Below, one piece after another: positions 23,764 through 31,738 of a DNA stretch of 36,308 nucleotides. Origin of the DNA: Clostridia bacterium (GTDB lineage Bacteria; Bacillota; Clostridia; Saccharofermentanales; Saccharofermentanaceae). Position 1 is the first letter of the stretch; each line of letters starts with the position of its first letter. Position numbers and translations under genes: made by a program. A model generated the notes under the pieces. That model was not told where the DNA came from, searched no databases, and was given only the letters and a program-made list of their open reading frames with translations. Location of the stretch: assembly GCA_024403775.1 (NCBI GenBank), contig JAKSRE010000026.1, positions 1 to 36,308 of the forward strand, read 5' to 3'.

Positions 23764-24975
23764 TTAGTTATCTGGTTCGTATGGAATACCTAGAATTAAG
23801 CATCTGACAAACAAACCACTTCTGCTGATAAACTTATCTGGCCAGTGACCCTGAATCTTCTCTTCAGGTGTCAAAATCTCTGATACATATTTAAGGGCAT
23901 TGGAACTTTCAGTAACATAACCACCAATTGACCAGTTGCACCAGCTGATATCATTCTCAGCCATAAAGTTAATCCATTCCATAGAAGCTTCAACATCAAC
24001 TGTTCCATCGCCAGTATTAAGTGTAGTACCCCACTCTGTACAGAAAACTGGAAGTCCATTATCCAAAGCTGTCTGAACCTTATCTCTGTGCTCCTGACCA
24101 TGAGATCTTGCATAGAAATGGAAAGTATACATCAGATTCTCACCTTCAACAGGGTCTAATGATGCGATATCTACATCCTGGCTCCAGGTTGAAGTTCCAA
24201 TGATAATAATATTATCTGGATCATTGGCACGAATTGTTGATACCACTGTCTCAGCGTATGGCTTTATGTTGTTCTCCCATGTAACTGGTGTTCCAATTGC
24301 ATCATAGCAATCACCATTAGGCTCATTACAGATCTCATAAAGAACATTTGGATATTCTCCAAATGTCTTAGACATCTCATCAAAAAACTCAACAGACTCT
24401 GCCATATGCTCAAGTGGATCACCGTCAAAAAGAATATGCCAGTCAATAATTACATAAACGCCCTGATCGATACAAAGCTGAACATAATCAAGCATCTGCT
24501 GACGATACTCTTCAGGATTCTGAATATAACCGTCTGAATTACCTACTGTATACATAGCAAGTCTGATTACACTGCAGCCCCAGTCTTCAGCAAGAGTCTG
24601 AACAGTATCTTTATTTACAAAATTAAACATACCATTCAAACCGTATGTACTCATTCCCTTAAGCTGAACTACCTCACCAGCCTCATTTACAATTTTGGTT
24701 CCTTCAACTCTCAATTGTCCATTCACATCTACTACTCTCTCAGTAACAACAGCAGTACTTTTAACCATATCTGCCTCTGTCTCTTCAACTGTTTCTTCTA
24801 CAGTGGTTGCAGCAGTAGTCTCTTCAGTTACAGTAGTGACTTCAGTAGTTGTAGCAGCAGTAGTTGTAGCAGCTACTGCTGGCAACGTCTCTTCAGGAAG
24901 ACTTCTAGAACATCCTGACAAAAGAACGCCAGTAACAGACAATACTGCAGCAAGTTTAACAAGCGACTTTTTCAT
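23764..24975 (-). CDS. Glycoside hydrolase family 5 endoglucanase-like lipoprotein
   Basis: A 403-aa surface enzyme expected to cut beta-1,4-glucans such as cellulose. The signal peptide has lipobox LLSGC (Cys22), followed by a Thr/Ala/Val/Glu-rich linker (about 30-70). The catalytic domain starts near GQLRVEGTKIVNEAGE. Catalytic residues are Glu218 (acid/base, YEICNEPNGD) and Glu314 (nucleophile, FCTEWGTT), with the FHFYARSHGQ motif between them. No carbohydrate-binding or dockerin module is present. The start is the ATG at 24975 with GGAGG 8 bases upstream; the longer frame lacks a plausible signal. The C-terminus (LFVRCLILGIPYEPDN) is hydrophobic and not typical of the family. The protein is probably lipid-anchored on the cell surface. 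Confidence 0.92.
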   Translation of the reverse strand: MKKSLVKLAAVLSVTGVLLSGCSRSLPEETLPAVAATTTAATTTEVTTVTEETTAATTVEETVEETEADMVKSTAVVTERVVDVNGQLRVEGTKIVNEAGEVVQLKGMSTYGLNGMFNFVNKDTVQTLAEDWGCSVIRLAMYTVGNSDGYIQNPEEYRQQMLDYVQLCIDQGVYVIIDWHILFDGDPLEHMAESVEFFDEMSKTFGEYPNVLYEICNEPNGDCYDAIGTPVTWENNIKPYAETVVSTIRANDPDNIIIIGTSTWSQDVDIASLDPVEGENLMYTFHFYARSHGQEHRDKVQTALDNGLPVFCTEWGTTLNTGDGTVDVEASMEWINFMAENDISWCNWSIGGYVTESSNALKYVSEILTPEEKIQGHWPDKFISRSGLFVRCLILGIPYEPDN

Positions 24976-25207
24976 AATAAAAACCTCCAAACATATCGAC
25001 CGCCTCAATTGTCGAAAAATGTTAAATCCGTTGGAATATTTGTAAATAATTAACAAATAACTTATTTACAAAAGTTCCACAAAAGTGTAAAAATTATATA
25101 GATGTAACTATATTTTATTGAAAAAACATACTAATGCAAGTGACGTTTTTATCATTGGTTGTTTTTTTATAAAGTATTTGACTGAGTAATAAAAATGAGG
25201 TGGGTTT
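24976..25207. other. Divergent intergenic region between the GH5 and HEAT-repeat genes
   Basis: A 232-base AT-rich gap holds the promoters for two diverging genes. I cannot assign a confident -35/-10 pair for either. A weak candidate for the GH5 gene on the minus strand is TTGTAA, 17 bases, TATTTA. A small inverted repeat TCGAC (24996-25000) and GTCGA (25011-25015) with a 10-base spacer lies in the GH5 leader. GAGGTGG ends 4 bases before the HEAT-gene ATG. Confidence 0.5.
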
Positions 25208-25549
25208 ATGGCAAAAGTTGACAAGGTTTGCGAGAAAATTATGAAGCTTGGAGCAAAGCAGAAACTCGACGCAGTAATCAAGTTTTCTGAAGATTCTGAA
25301 GATGAAATCAGAGTTGCAGTTGCACAGGCTTTGGCACTTATTCCAACTTACGAGAGTGGAATGGCTTTGATTCCTCTTTTACGAGATTCTTCTCCGATAG
25401 TTAGATCAACAGCAGCTACTTCTGCAGCAACTATCAATGCTAAACATTGTGAGGAGTATGTTAAGAAGTTAGCATTTGCTGATTCTGACACAAATGTAAG
25501 AGAGATAGCAAAGCGAGCATTTGATGTTCTTAAAACTTCAGTAATGTGA
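25208..25549 (+). CDS. Small HEAT-repeat protein
   Basis: A 113-aa helical protein, likely a short alpha-solenoid of three HEAT/PBS-lyase-type repeats for protein binding. Repeats of about 31 residues are seen at AVIKFSEDSEDEIRVAVAQAL, ALIPLLRDSSPIVRSTAATS and KLAFADSDTNVREIAKRAF, each with the Asp-x-x-x-VR turn. There are no catalytic residues, signal peptide or membrane segment. Ribosome binding site GAGGTGG, ATG start. It is a lone plus-strand gene between two minus-strand groups, so context gives no function. Partner unknown. Confidence 0.82.
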   Translation: MAKVDKVCEKIMKLGAKQKLDAVIKFSEDSEDEIRVAVAQALALIPTYESGMALIPLLRDSSPIVRSTAATSAATINAKHCEEYVKKLAFADSDTNVREIAKRAFDVLKTSVM

Positions 25550-25571
25550 TTTGATTTTAAATGCCAGAAAT

Positions 25572-25606
25572 AAAAAGTCCTAGTTTTTTCTAGGACTTTT
25601 TTATTT
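25572..25606. terminator. Bidirectional terminator between the HEAT and pseudo-PP2C genes
   Basis: AAAAAGTCCTAG (25572-25583) and CTAGGACTTTTT (25590-25601) form a perfect 12-base stem with a T6 loop. T-runs follow on both strands. It serves the plus-strand HEAT gene (stop at 25549) and the minus-strand gene at 25601-26167, whose stop codon overlaps the stem edge. Confidence 0.93.
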
Positions 25607-26167
25607 CTTATATCTAATCGTACAACATGAAAGGTTTGCACAATTTAAATGATTTAAGTCTGAAATTCTGTTAATCATGAATTTCGACCATTGAGCACAA
25701 TTCTCACTTAACAGAGCATCAACAAGTATTCCCTCGTCAGCAACAAGTGAATAAAAATAATCTGTCGCCAAGATAATCGAATCTGTTTCTTTAAGGTAAT
25801 AGATACCATTAGGCAAAGCACTTATTTTGCCATCGCTGATTAATTTAATCTTTATTCTTCCCTTAATGTGTGATTCAATTCTGTTCTCATCTATATGAAG
25901 AATAATGTATGCGTCATCAGAATTTGCCAGCTGATCGACTACTTCACATAAAGTATTAAATGGACTTTCCTTATATTCGCTTCTAAAGAGCATCTTCACC
26001 TTTTTCTTAAAATCATCAATATGACTACGCTCTACCTCAGAAATATCACTCTTTGAACTTCTGCCATCAATAAACGAAATATACATTCCATTACTTGTAT
26101 AGAACATTACCTCATCATGGTATTCATCCAAAGAACCGTTATGTTTTACCAAATAAGTCTCTACCAT
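25601..26167 (-). CDS. Degenerate PP2C-like protein (probable pseudophosphatase)
   Basis: I recognise this 188-aa protein only by comparison with its neighbour: it follows the same order of strands as the PP2C phosphatase at 26180-27082. FIDGRSSKSD (32-41) aligns with VTDGMGGMAHGD; the segment AYIILHIDENRIESHIKGR (86-104) aligns with ATLVLVRINNNMLDLYSVGD, with Arg104 in place of the metal-binding Asp; IILATDYFYSL (131-141) aligns with VILIASDGVLDAL; NCANLSCCTIR (175-185) aligns with SQDNYTCILLK, with Ala177 in place of the metal Asp. The catalytic metal site is therefore partly lost. It starts 12 bases after PP2C and is the last gene of the topA operon. A regulatory or anti-sigma-like role is possible, not shown. 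Confidence 0.7.
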   Translation of the reverse strand: MVETYLVKHNGSLDEYHDEVMFYTSNGMYISFIDGRSSKSDISEVERSHIDDFKKKVKMLFRSEYKESPFNTLCEVVDQLANSDDAYIILHIDENRIESHIKGRIKIKLISDGKISALPNGIYYLKETDSIILATDYFYSLVADEGILVDALLSENCAQWSKFMINRISDLNHLNCANLSCCTIRYKK

Positions 26168-26179
26168 AATCCTGCACCA

Positions 26180-27082
26180 TCAGAAAATCATATGTCTAAG
26201 CTTAAGTAAAATACAGGTATAATTATCCTGCGAATTAAGTTTAAGCGATTTAATCTCAGATTTTATTCTTGAAGCTGATCTTCTTGCATCGCCAAGAGAA
26301 GCATACTCAGCCAGATTATCTACAGATAGTGCATCCAAAACACCGTCTGAAGCAATTAATATAACATCATCATCCTGAAGTCTAAGTGACTGTCTCGTAT
26401 AACTGACATTCGGATTGTTATTACCAATAAAATCAATAAGCTGTCTGGCTTCAGGAACCAGATAAGCATCTTCAGTAGTTTTACCCGCTCCAGCAAGATT
26501 ACTAATAAGTATCGCACCATAGTTTTGTTTGTGATTAAGAACAGTACTTTTACCATTACGAATAAGAATTAGGTCACTGTCCCCTACACTGTATAAATCG
26601 AGCATATTATTATTAATTCTGACTAAAACGAGAGTAGCACCTGCTTCACGATTATACTTTTTAAAAATACTGTTTGATACATCCTTGATTTTCTTAAGTA
26701 TAGCTTCGCGGTTATCATAGTCTTCATGAGACATTTTTGAGAATTCACTTACAACAAATCTGGAAACAAAATCACCATGAGCCATTCCACCCATTCCATC
26801 CGTAACCAGCGCAATTAATCCGTGTTTATTATAATCTTCAAGAGGAGATACGTATAAGGAATCTTCCTGTCTTGCTCGCTGGCCTTTCTCATGAAAATAT
26901 GCCGCATCAACATAGAAGTTATCATCAGGCTCATCTGATTTATTCATATATTCACATATAAAATTATAAATAAGCAACAATAACGAGCAGATTACGATTA
27001 TCCCGAGCACAATGCAAAAGATTAGCACTATTGCTAACCATTGCGGAAAGTTCTCCAGATACTCCATAAATCTATTAATCAT
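26180..27082 (-). CDS. Membrane-anchored PP2C-family Ser/Thr protein phosphatase
   Basis: This 300-aa protein has one membrane helix (about 16-40) and a cytoplasmic PP2C domain (about 55-297). Mn/Mg-binding motifs are intact: RARQEDS (69-75), VTDGMGGMAHGD (93-104), YSVGDSD (164-170), LIASDGVLDAL (242-252) and SQDNYTC (284-290). These match PPM family motifs that dephosphorylate Ser/Thr. I choose the ATG at 27082, since AGGGAG lies 7 bases upstream; a TTG one codon earlier is also possible. The start overlaps the stop of the membrane-protein gene (TGATG). No PknB-type kinase is present in the window, so the kinase it opposes is elsewhere. Confidence 0.93.
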   Translation of the reverse strand: MINRFMEYLENFPQWLAIVLIFCIVLGIIVICSLLLLIYNFICEYMNKSDEPDDNFYVDAAYFHEKGQRARQEDSLYVSPLEDYNKHGLIALVTDGMGGMAHGDFVSRFVVSEFSKMSHEDYDNREAILKKIKDVSNSIFKKYNREAGATLVLVRINNNMLDLYSVGDSDLILIRNGKSTVLNHKQNYGAILISNLAGAGKTTEDAYLVPEARQLIDFIGNNNPNVSYTRQSLRLQDDDVILIASDGVLDALSVDNLAEYASLGDARRSASRIKSEIKSLKLNSQDNYTCILLKLRHMIF

Positions 27083-28005
27083 CAACTGTCTCCCTGAGTT
27101 TCCTCATTCGAAGTCTCATCACTGTTTACTAATATAAATTCATTAATAAGTCCACCTGTATAATAGGCAAACATGAATTGAACAAAAGAAATAACTATAG
27201 TAAAGATAGTAAAAAACGCTACTGCATATGCAATATACATAGTAGATAAGAACAATATATACGGAATTATTAAAAGAAGAACATATGCAACCAAAATCAA
27301 ACCGAGGCTCTTACCTGGTCTCATAAAGAAAAATATGACAGCATTCTTATAAATCTTTTTTAACGGCAAATCCACAGATACAATCATCTGATAAACCATA
27401 TTCTGTATAAAAGTAAATACTACAAATACTACGCAGAAGAATACTGATACCGCTAATCCAACATTTCCAAAATTATTCTTATAAAATGCAGCTGCATACA
27501 AAATAACGATTGTAAACAGATAGGATATAAGCATTGCAATAGAAGACTGCTTAATATTTTTTACTATTCCCTCTTTAATATCAGAGATTAAATAAACAAT
27601 ATTTTTACGATAAATATTGCGGTATAAGTGTTCAAATCCTGCCTGAAATGGTCCAATTGCAAACACACCAATTCCAACAAGGAAGGTTGTAATAAAGAAC
27701 AGCATTATATAATATAGTTGATAAACCGCATCAGCACCAACATCATTCATAACAGCATTTCCTACTATTCCGAACTGACTCATATACTCAACAAAATTAT
27801 CTGGAATAAAAACAGAACTAACTTGTGGTAAAAGAAGCAAAGAGAAAAGGAATGCTAATGCCATACCTGGCAAATTTAAAATTACATAAATTATATTGGC
27901 AGACATCAAATTCAAAAAATGTCCACCAAATGTTAAAAAGAATGTATATATTGGACCATGTGGCTCATCAACATAGTCCACGTTGATATTCTTATCCTTA
28001 AACAA
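27082..28005 (-). CDS. Polytopic membrane protein, DUF624/YesL-like
   Basis: A 307-aa integral membrane protein with about six hydrophobic segments. The N-terminal stretch FFLTFGGHFLNLMSANIIYV followed by ILNLPG resembles the DUF624/YesL pattern, though the protein is longer than most members and the match is by eye only. The acidic C-terminal tail (SDETSNEETQGDS) faces one side. It starts with TTG at 28005, with GAGGAG 6 bases upstream, and overlaps trmFO by 8 bases and the PP2C start by 1 base, so it is tightly coupled to the phosphatase. The function is unknown; the coupling suggests a membrane partner for PP2C. Confidence 0.75.
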   Translation of the reverse strand: MFKDKNINVDYVDEPHGPIYTFFLTFGGHFLNLMSANIIYVILNLPGMALAFLFSLLLLPQVSSVFIPDNFVEYMSQFGIVGNAVMNDVGADAVYQLYYIMLFFITTFLVGIGVFAIGPFQAGFEHLYRNIYRKNIVYLISDIKEGIVKNIKQSSIAMLISYLFTIVILYAAAFYKNNFGNVGLAVSVFFCVVFVVFTFIQNMVYQMIVSVDLPLKKIYKNAVIFFFMRPGKSLGLILVAYVLLLIIPYILFLSTMYIAYAVAFFTIFTIVISFVQFMFAYYTGGLINEFILVNSDETSNEETQGDS

Positions 28006-29353
28006 TTAAGTCTCCTCGCTTGTCTCTTAATTCTTCGACAATATTACACCAATCGTCAATCACATTAAGACTTCTCTCAGCCAAAGCATTCGCCTTATCT
28101 TTTTTTGCTGTCTTACCTTTAAATTTTACACCAAGAGATCCAAGAATACCAAGATTGGCATTCATAGGCTGAAACTTGGTTACATTTTTATCAGATATGT
28201 AGCAAGCCAAAGCCCCCATAACAGTCGTATTATCTGGAACAATTTTAGGAGTGAATCCATAAAAACGATTAGCAGCAAAATAAGAGGCCATAAAACCTGA
28301 ACAGGTTGATGGAATATAACCCTCTACTCCCGTTATCTGACCAGCAAAGAAAATATTAGGATTACTTCTTAATGAATAATCTGAATTCAAGTGTTTTGGA
28401 GAATTAATATAAGTATTTCTGTGCATTACACCCATTCGATAATATTCTGCATTCTCAAGTCCTGGAATCATACCAAAAACTCTTTTCTGCTCAGGGAATT
28501 TTAGTCTGGTTTGAAATCCAACAAGATTAAACATTGAAGTAGCTCGATCATCCTGTCTTAACTGAAGACAGGCATAAGGTTCCTCTCCAGTTCTTGGATC
28601 AACTAATCCAACTGGCTTTAATGGGCCAAATCTCATAGTATCTTCACCACGTGAAGCCATAACTTCTATTGGCATACAGCCTTCAAATACAACTTCCTTG
28701 TCAAATCCCTTGACATCTGCACGTTCAGCACTGATAAGTTCCTTGTAAAAATTAAGGTACTCTTCTTTATTCATTGGGCAGTTTATATAGTCATCACTAC
28801 CCTTACCATAACGTGAAGCCTTAAAAGCCTTCGTCATATCTATAGATTCATAGGTAACGATAGGTGCCGCAGCATCAAAGAAGTGTAAATCCTGATCACC
28901 TAACATTTTGAAGATATTGTCATATAATTCTCCATCAGTTAATGGACCAGTTGCAATAATTGTAATCGCGTCATCTGGGATATCGTTTACTTCTCCTTCA
29001 ATTACTTCAATCAAAGGATTATTCTTAATAGCTTTGGTAATATACTGAGAGAACTCATTACGATCAACTGCAAGAGCTCCACCAGCTGGAATTTTTGAAT
29101 TATCAGCCGCTTCCATTATTAGAGATCCAAGTCTTCTCATCTCTTCTTTGAGAAGTCCTGTTGCATTCTCTAATGATTCAGCCTTAAGAGAGTTACTGCA
29201 TACAAGCTCACCAAAATCATCAGAATGATGAGCCTCACTTCTTTTAACAGGTTTCATCTCATATAAATGAACATTTATACCAAATAAAGCAAGCTGATAC
29301 GCTGCCTCAGAACCAGCAAGTCCAGCTCCGATTACATTTACGTAATTTTGCAT
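27998..29353 (-). CDS. trmFO: TrmFO, folate/FAD-dependent tRNA m5U54 methyltransferase
   Basis: This 451-aa cytoplasmic enzyme makes 5-methyluridine at position 54 of tRNA using methylene-THF and FADH2. The FAD-binding GAGLAGSEAAYQLA lies at the N-terminus. Family segments include HHSDDFGELVCSNSLKA, the GPLTDG motif, and the C-terminal GYIPSTCSGFMAS with a conserved Cys. Length is standard. It follows topA by 17 bases, as in many Firmicutes (topA-trmFO), and its stop overlaps the membrane-protein start. Confidence 0.97.
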   Translation of the reverse strand: MQNYVNVIGAGLAGSEAAYQLALFGINVHLYEMKPVKRSEAHHSDDFGELVCSNSLKAESLENATGLLKEEMRRLGSLIMEAADNSKIPAGGALAVDRNEFSQYITKAIKNNPLIEVIEGEVNDIPDDAITIIATGPLTDGELYDNIFKMLGDQDLHFFDAAAPIVTYESIDMTKAFKASRYGKGSDDYINCPMNKEEYLNFYKELISAERADVKGFDKEVVFEGCMPIEVMASRGEDTMRFGPLKPVGLVDPRTGEEPYACLQLRQDDRATSMFNLVGFQTRLKFPEQKRVFGMIPGLENAEYYRMGVMHRNTYINSPKHLNSDYSLRSNPNIFFAGQITGVEGYIPSTCSGFMASYFAANRFYGFTPKIVPDNTTVMGALACYISDKNVTKFQPMNANLGILGSLGVKFKGKTAKKDKANALAERSLNVIDDWCNIVEELRDKRGDLIV

Positions 29354-29370
29354 ATGTTAATTCCTAACTA

Positions 29371-31524
29371 TTAATCTTTTTTATCCTCAGACTCTTCAGT
29401 CTTCTTATGAGCCTTATTTGTCGCACAATCCTTATTTGCACACTTAGGATATGACTTACCTCTGTAACGTCTCCATACCATATAAGATCCACAAGTATCA
29501 CACTTACGATCCTCAATTGGCAAATCCCATGAGATAAAGTCACAATTAGGATTAGTACCCTTCTTATCACAAGTATAGAAAGATTTTCCACGATACTTAC
29601 GTGACTTATGAGATACAAGTCCTGAAGAACAGAGTGGACACTTACCCTTAGCTATAACCTCCATATTACGGGTATAACTACAAGTTGGGAAATTGGAGCA
29701 GGCAATAAATTTACCATATCGTCCAGTTTTTACAAGGAGCTCACCCTTACCACATTCAGGACATACTTCTCCAAGTTTTTCTTCTTCCATCTTAACACGT
29801 GAGACCTTTTTCTCTGCCTCTTCAACCTGCTTATGAAAGGCTGGGTAGAATTCGCCAAGAACCTTTATCCAGTCATTAGTTCCTTCTTCAACCTTATCAA
29901 GGTTACTTTCCATATCAGCTGTAAACTTAACATCTACAATCTCATTAAAATTACTGTCGAGAAGTTCTGTAACAAGAACTCCAAGTTCAGTGATAATTAT
30001 TGATTTTCCACTCTTATCAACATACTTTCGCTCAAGAATAGTAGAAATAGTTGGGGCATATGTTGAAGGTCGACCAATACCATTCTCCTCAAGTGCCTTA
30101 ATAAGAGTTGCTTCTGTATAGTGTGGAGGCGGAGTTGTAAACTTCTGCTCACCCAATGTCTCAAGATTTATAAGAGTCTGTCCATCTTTTATCTCTGGAA
30201 GCTTAACCTTATCATCATCACTTGAAGTATTCTCCTCATTTACATCACCATAAAGAACAAGGAATCCAGGGAAAACAACTGTCTCACCAGCTACTTTAAA
30301 CACATGATTAGAGCATGAAGCTTCTACAGCTACAGTGTCAATCTTTGCTGATGCCATCTGAGTAGCCATAAATCTGTCCCAGATAAGCTTGTACAATTTA
30401 TACTGATCAACTGACAAAGAGTTCTTTATTTTATCAGGAATCATATCAAAATGAGTTGGTCTTATAGCCTCATGTGCATCCTGTGAAGAATTACGATTCT
30501 TATAGGTACGTACAAATGGAGCGATATATTCTTTACCATACTTATCATTAATATACTCTCTTGAAGCTGCAACGGCCTCATCGGATATTCTTACAGAGTC
30601 TGTTCTTATATATGATACAAGCGCTGTAGGGCCATCACTTCCAAGTTCAATTCCTTCATAGAGCTGCTGAGCAACAGACATAGTCTTCTTTGAAGTAAAA
30701 CCAAGACGTCTTGAAGCTTCCTGCTGCAAAGTAGATGTTGTAAATGGTGGGAAAGGATTTCTCTCCTTCTTGCCCTTCTTTACTGAGTCAACAGTAAATG
30801 GATTACCCTTTACATCATTAATCACTGCATTAGCTTCATCTGCATTTGCTATTTTACGTTTCTCAGCCTTACCGTCAGGAGTTTTATCTCCGAAATATTT
30901 AATAACAAAATTAACATCAGAATCTGAAGTCTTAACCTTGCTAATAATATTCCAATATTCTTCTGGAACAAAGGCATTAATCTCGTTATCTCTTAACATA
31001 ACAAGCTTGGTTGCAACAGACTGAACTCGTCCTGCTGATAATCCCTTACGAATCTTACTCCAGAGAAGCGGACTTAATTCATAACCTACCAAGCGGTCAA
31101 GAATTCTTCTTGCCTGCTGAGCATTAACAAGGTCCATATCTATTGTTCTAGGACTGCTGATTGCTTCCTGAACTGCTTTTTTTGTAATCTCATTAAAAGT
31201 AATTCTACAATTTGTTGAAGAATCTACATTTAATGCCTTTGAAATATGCCACGCAATTGCCTCTCCTTCACGATCAGGGTCGGTTGCGATATAGACAAAT
31301 TCACTATTCTTACTTGCTTCCTTAAGTTCCTTAATAACTTTTTCCTTACCACGCATATTAATATATATTGGTTTAAAGTTATTATTTACATCTACACCAA
31401 GAGAAGAAGCAGGCAAATCACGAATATGACCAACAGAAGCCATAATCTTATATTCATTACCTAAATATCTACCAATTGTCTTTGCCTTTGCAGGAGACTC
31501 TACTATTACTAATTTCTTGCCCAT
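29371..31524 (-). CDS. topA: DNA topoisomerase I (type IA)
   Basis: TopA relaxes negatively supercoiled DNA through a tyrosine phosphodiester. The 717-aa protein has the TOPRIM N-terminus (KLVIVESPAKAKTIGRYLG) with acidic TDPDREGEAIAWH at 81-93, and the active-site Tyr305 (SYIRTDS). The C-terminus has three C4 zinc ribbons: Cys588/591/609/615, Cys629/632/652/661 and Cys675/678/695/700. A lysine-rich tail follows. The promoter is at 31570-31598. First gene of the operon topA-trmFO-membrane protein-PP2C-pseudo-PP2C. Confidence 0.98.
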   Translation of the reverse strand: MGKKLVIVESPAKAKTIGRYLGNEYKIMASVGHIRDLPASSLGVDVNNNFKPIYINMRGKEKVIKELKEASKNSEFVYIATDPDREGEAIAWHISKALNVDSSTNCRITFNEITKKAVQEAISSPRTIDMDLVNAQQARRILDRLVGYELSPLLWSKIRKGLSAGRVQSVATKLVMLRDNEINAFVPEEYWNIISKVKTSDSDVNFVIKYFGDKTPDGKAEKRKIANADEANAVINDVKGNPFTVDSVKKGKKERNPFPPFTTSTLQQEASRRLGFTSKKTMSVAQQLYEGIELGSDGPTALVSYIRTDSVRISDEAVAASREYINDKYGKEYIAPFVRTYKNRNSSQDAHEAIRPTHFDMIPDKIKNSLSVDQYKLYKLIWDRFMATQMASAKIDTVAVEASCSNHVFKVAGETVVFPGFLVLYGDVNEENTSSDDDKVKLPEIKDGQTLINLETLGEQKFTTPPPHYTEATLIKALEENGIGRPSTYAPTISTILERKYVDKSGKSIIITELGVLVTELLDSNFNEIVDVKFTADMESNLDKVEEGTNDWIKVLGEFYPAFHKQVEEAEKKVSRVKMEEEKLGEVCPECGKGELLVKTGRYGKFIACSNFPTCSYTRNMEVIAKGKCPLCSSGLVSHKSRKYRGKSFYTCDKKGTNPNCDFISWDLPIEDRKCDTCGSYMVWRRYRGKSYPKCANKDCATNKAHKKTEESEDKKD

Positions 31525-31569
31525 TTGTATTTCCTATTCTTCGAAACGGTTATTTTTATACAAATATAG

Positions 31570-31598
31570 TTTATAAAACAACTTTACAACTTTGTCAA
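31570..31598 (-). promoter_or_regulatory. Sigma-A promoter of the topA operon
   Basis: On the minus strand TTGACA (31593-31598), a 17-base spacer and TATAAA (31570-31575) form a near-consensus pair. Transcription would start near 31563, with a leader of about 40 bases before the topA ATG. Confidence 0.8.
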
Positions 31599-31714
31599 AG
31601 CATAATTCTATTAATTGCTAATTTCCGAAAATCTGGTACAAATGCAAAAAAAGCTCTAATAAAACGTCAGATAACCCTCCTAAATTATGATGTATCATTA
31701 ATGTATCGGTTACA

Positions 31715-31738
31715 GTGACACAGGAGGATAAGTGTCAC
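31715..31738 (+). promoter_or_regulatory. Start-site hairpin of yifB with Shine-Dalgarno in the loop
   Basis: GTGACAC (31715-31721) and GTGTCAC (31732-31738) are perfect 7-base inverted repeats. The 10-base loop (31722-31731) holds AGGAGG, and the GTG start codon (31732-31734) is the first part of the 3' arm. Forming this hairpin would hide the start codon and display the Shine-Dalgarno sequence. It could also be a protein-binding operator in DNA. Confidence 0.5.

Noticed and set aside
24695..25045. 116-aa plus-strand open frame opposite the GH5 signal and linker
   Set aside because: It is a Ser/Val/Thr-rich mirror of the linker codons with no start signal, so an antisense shadow.
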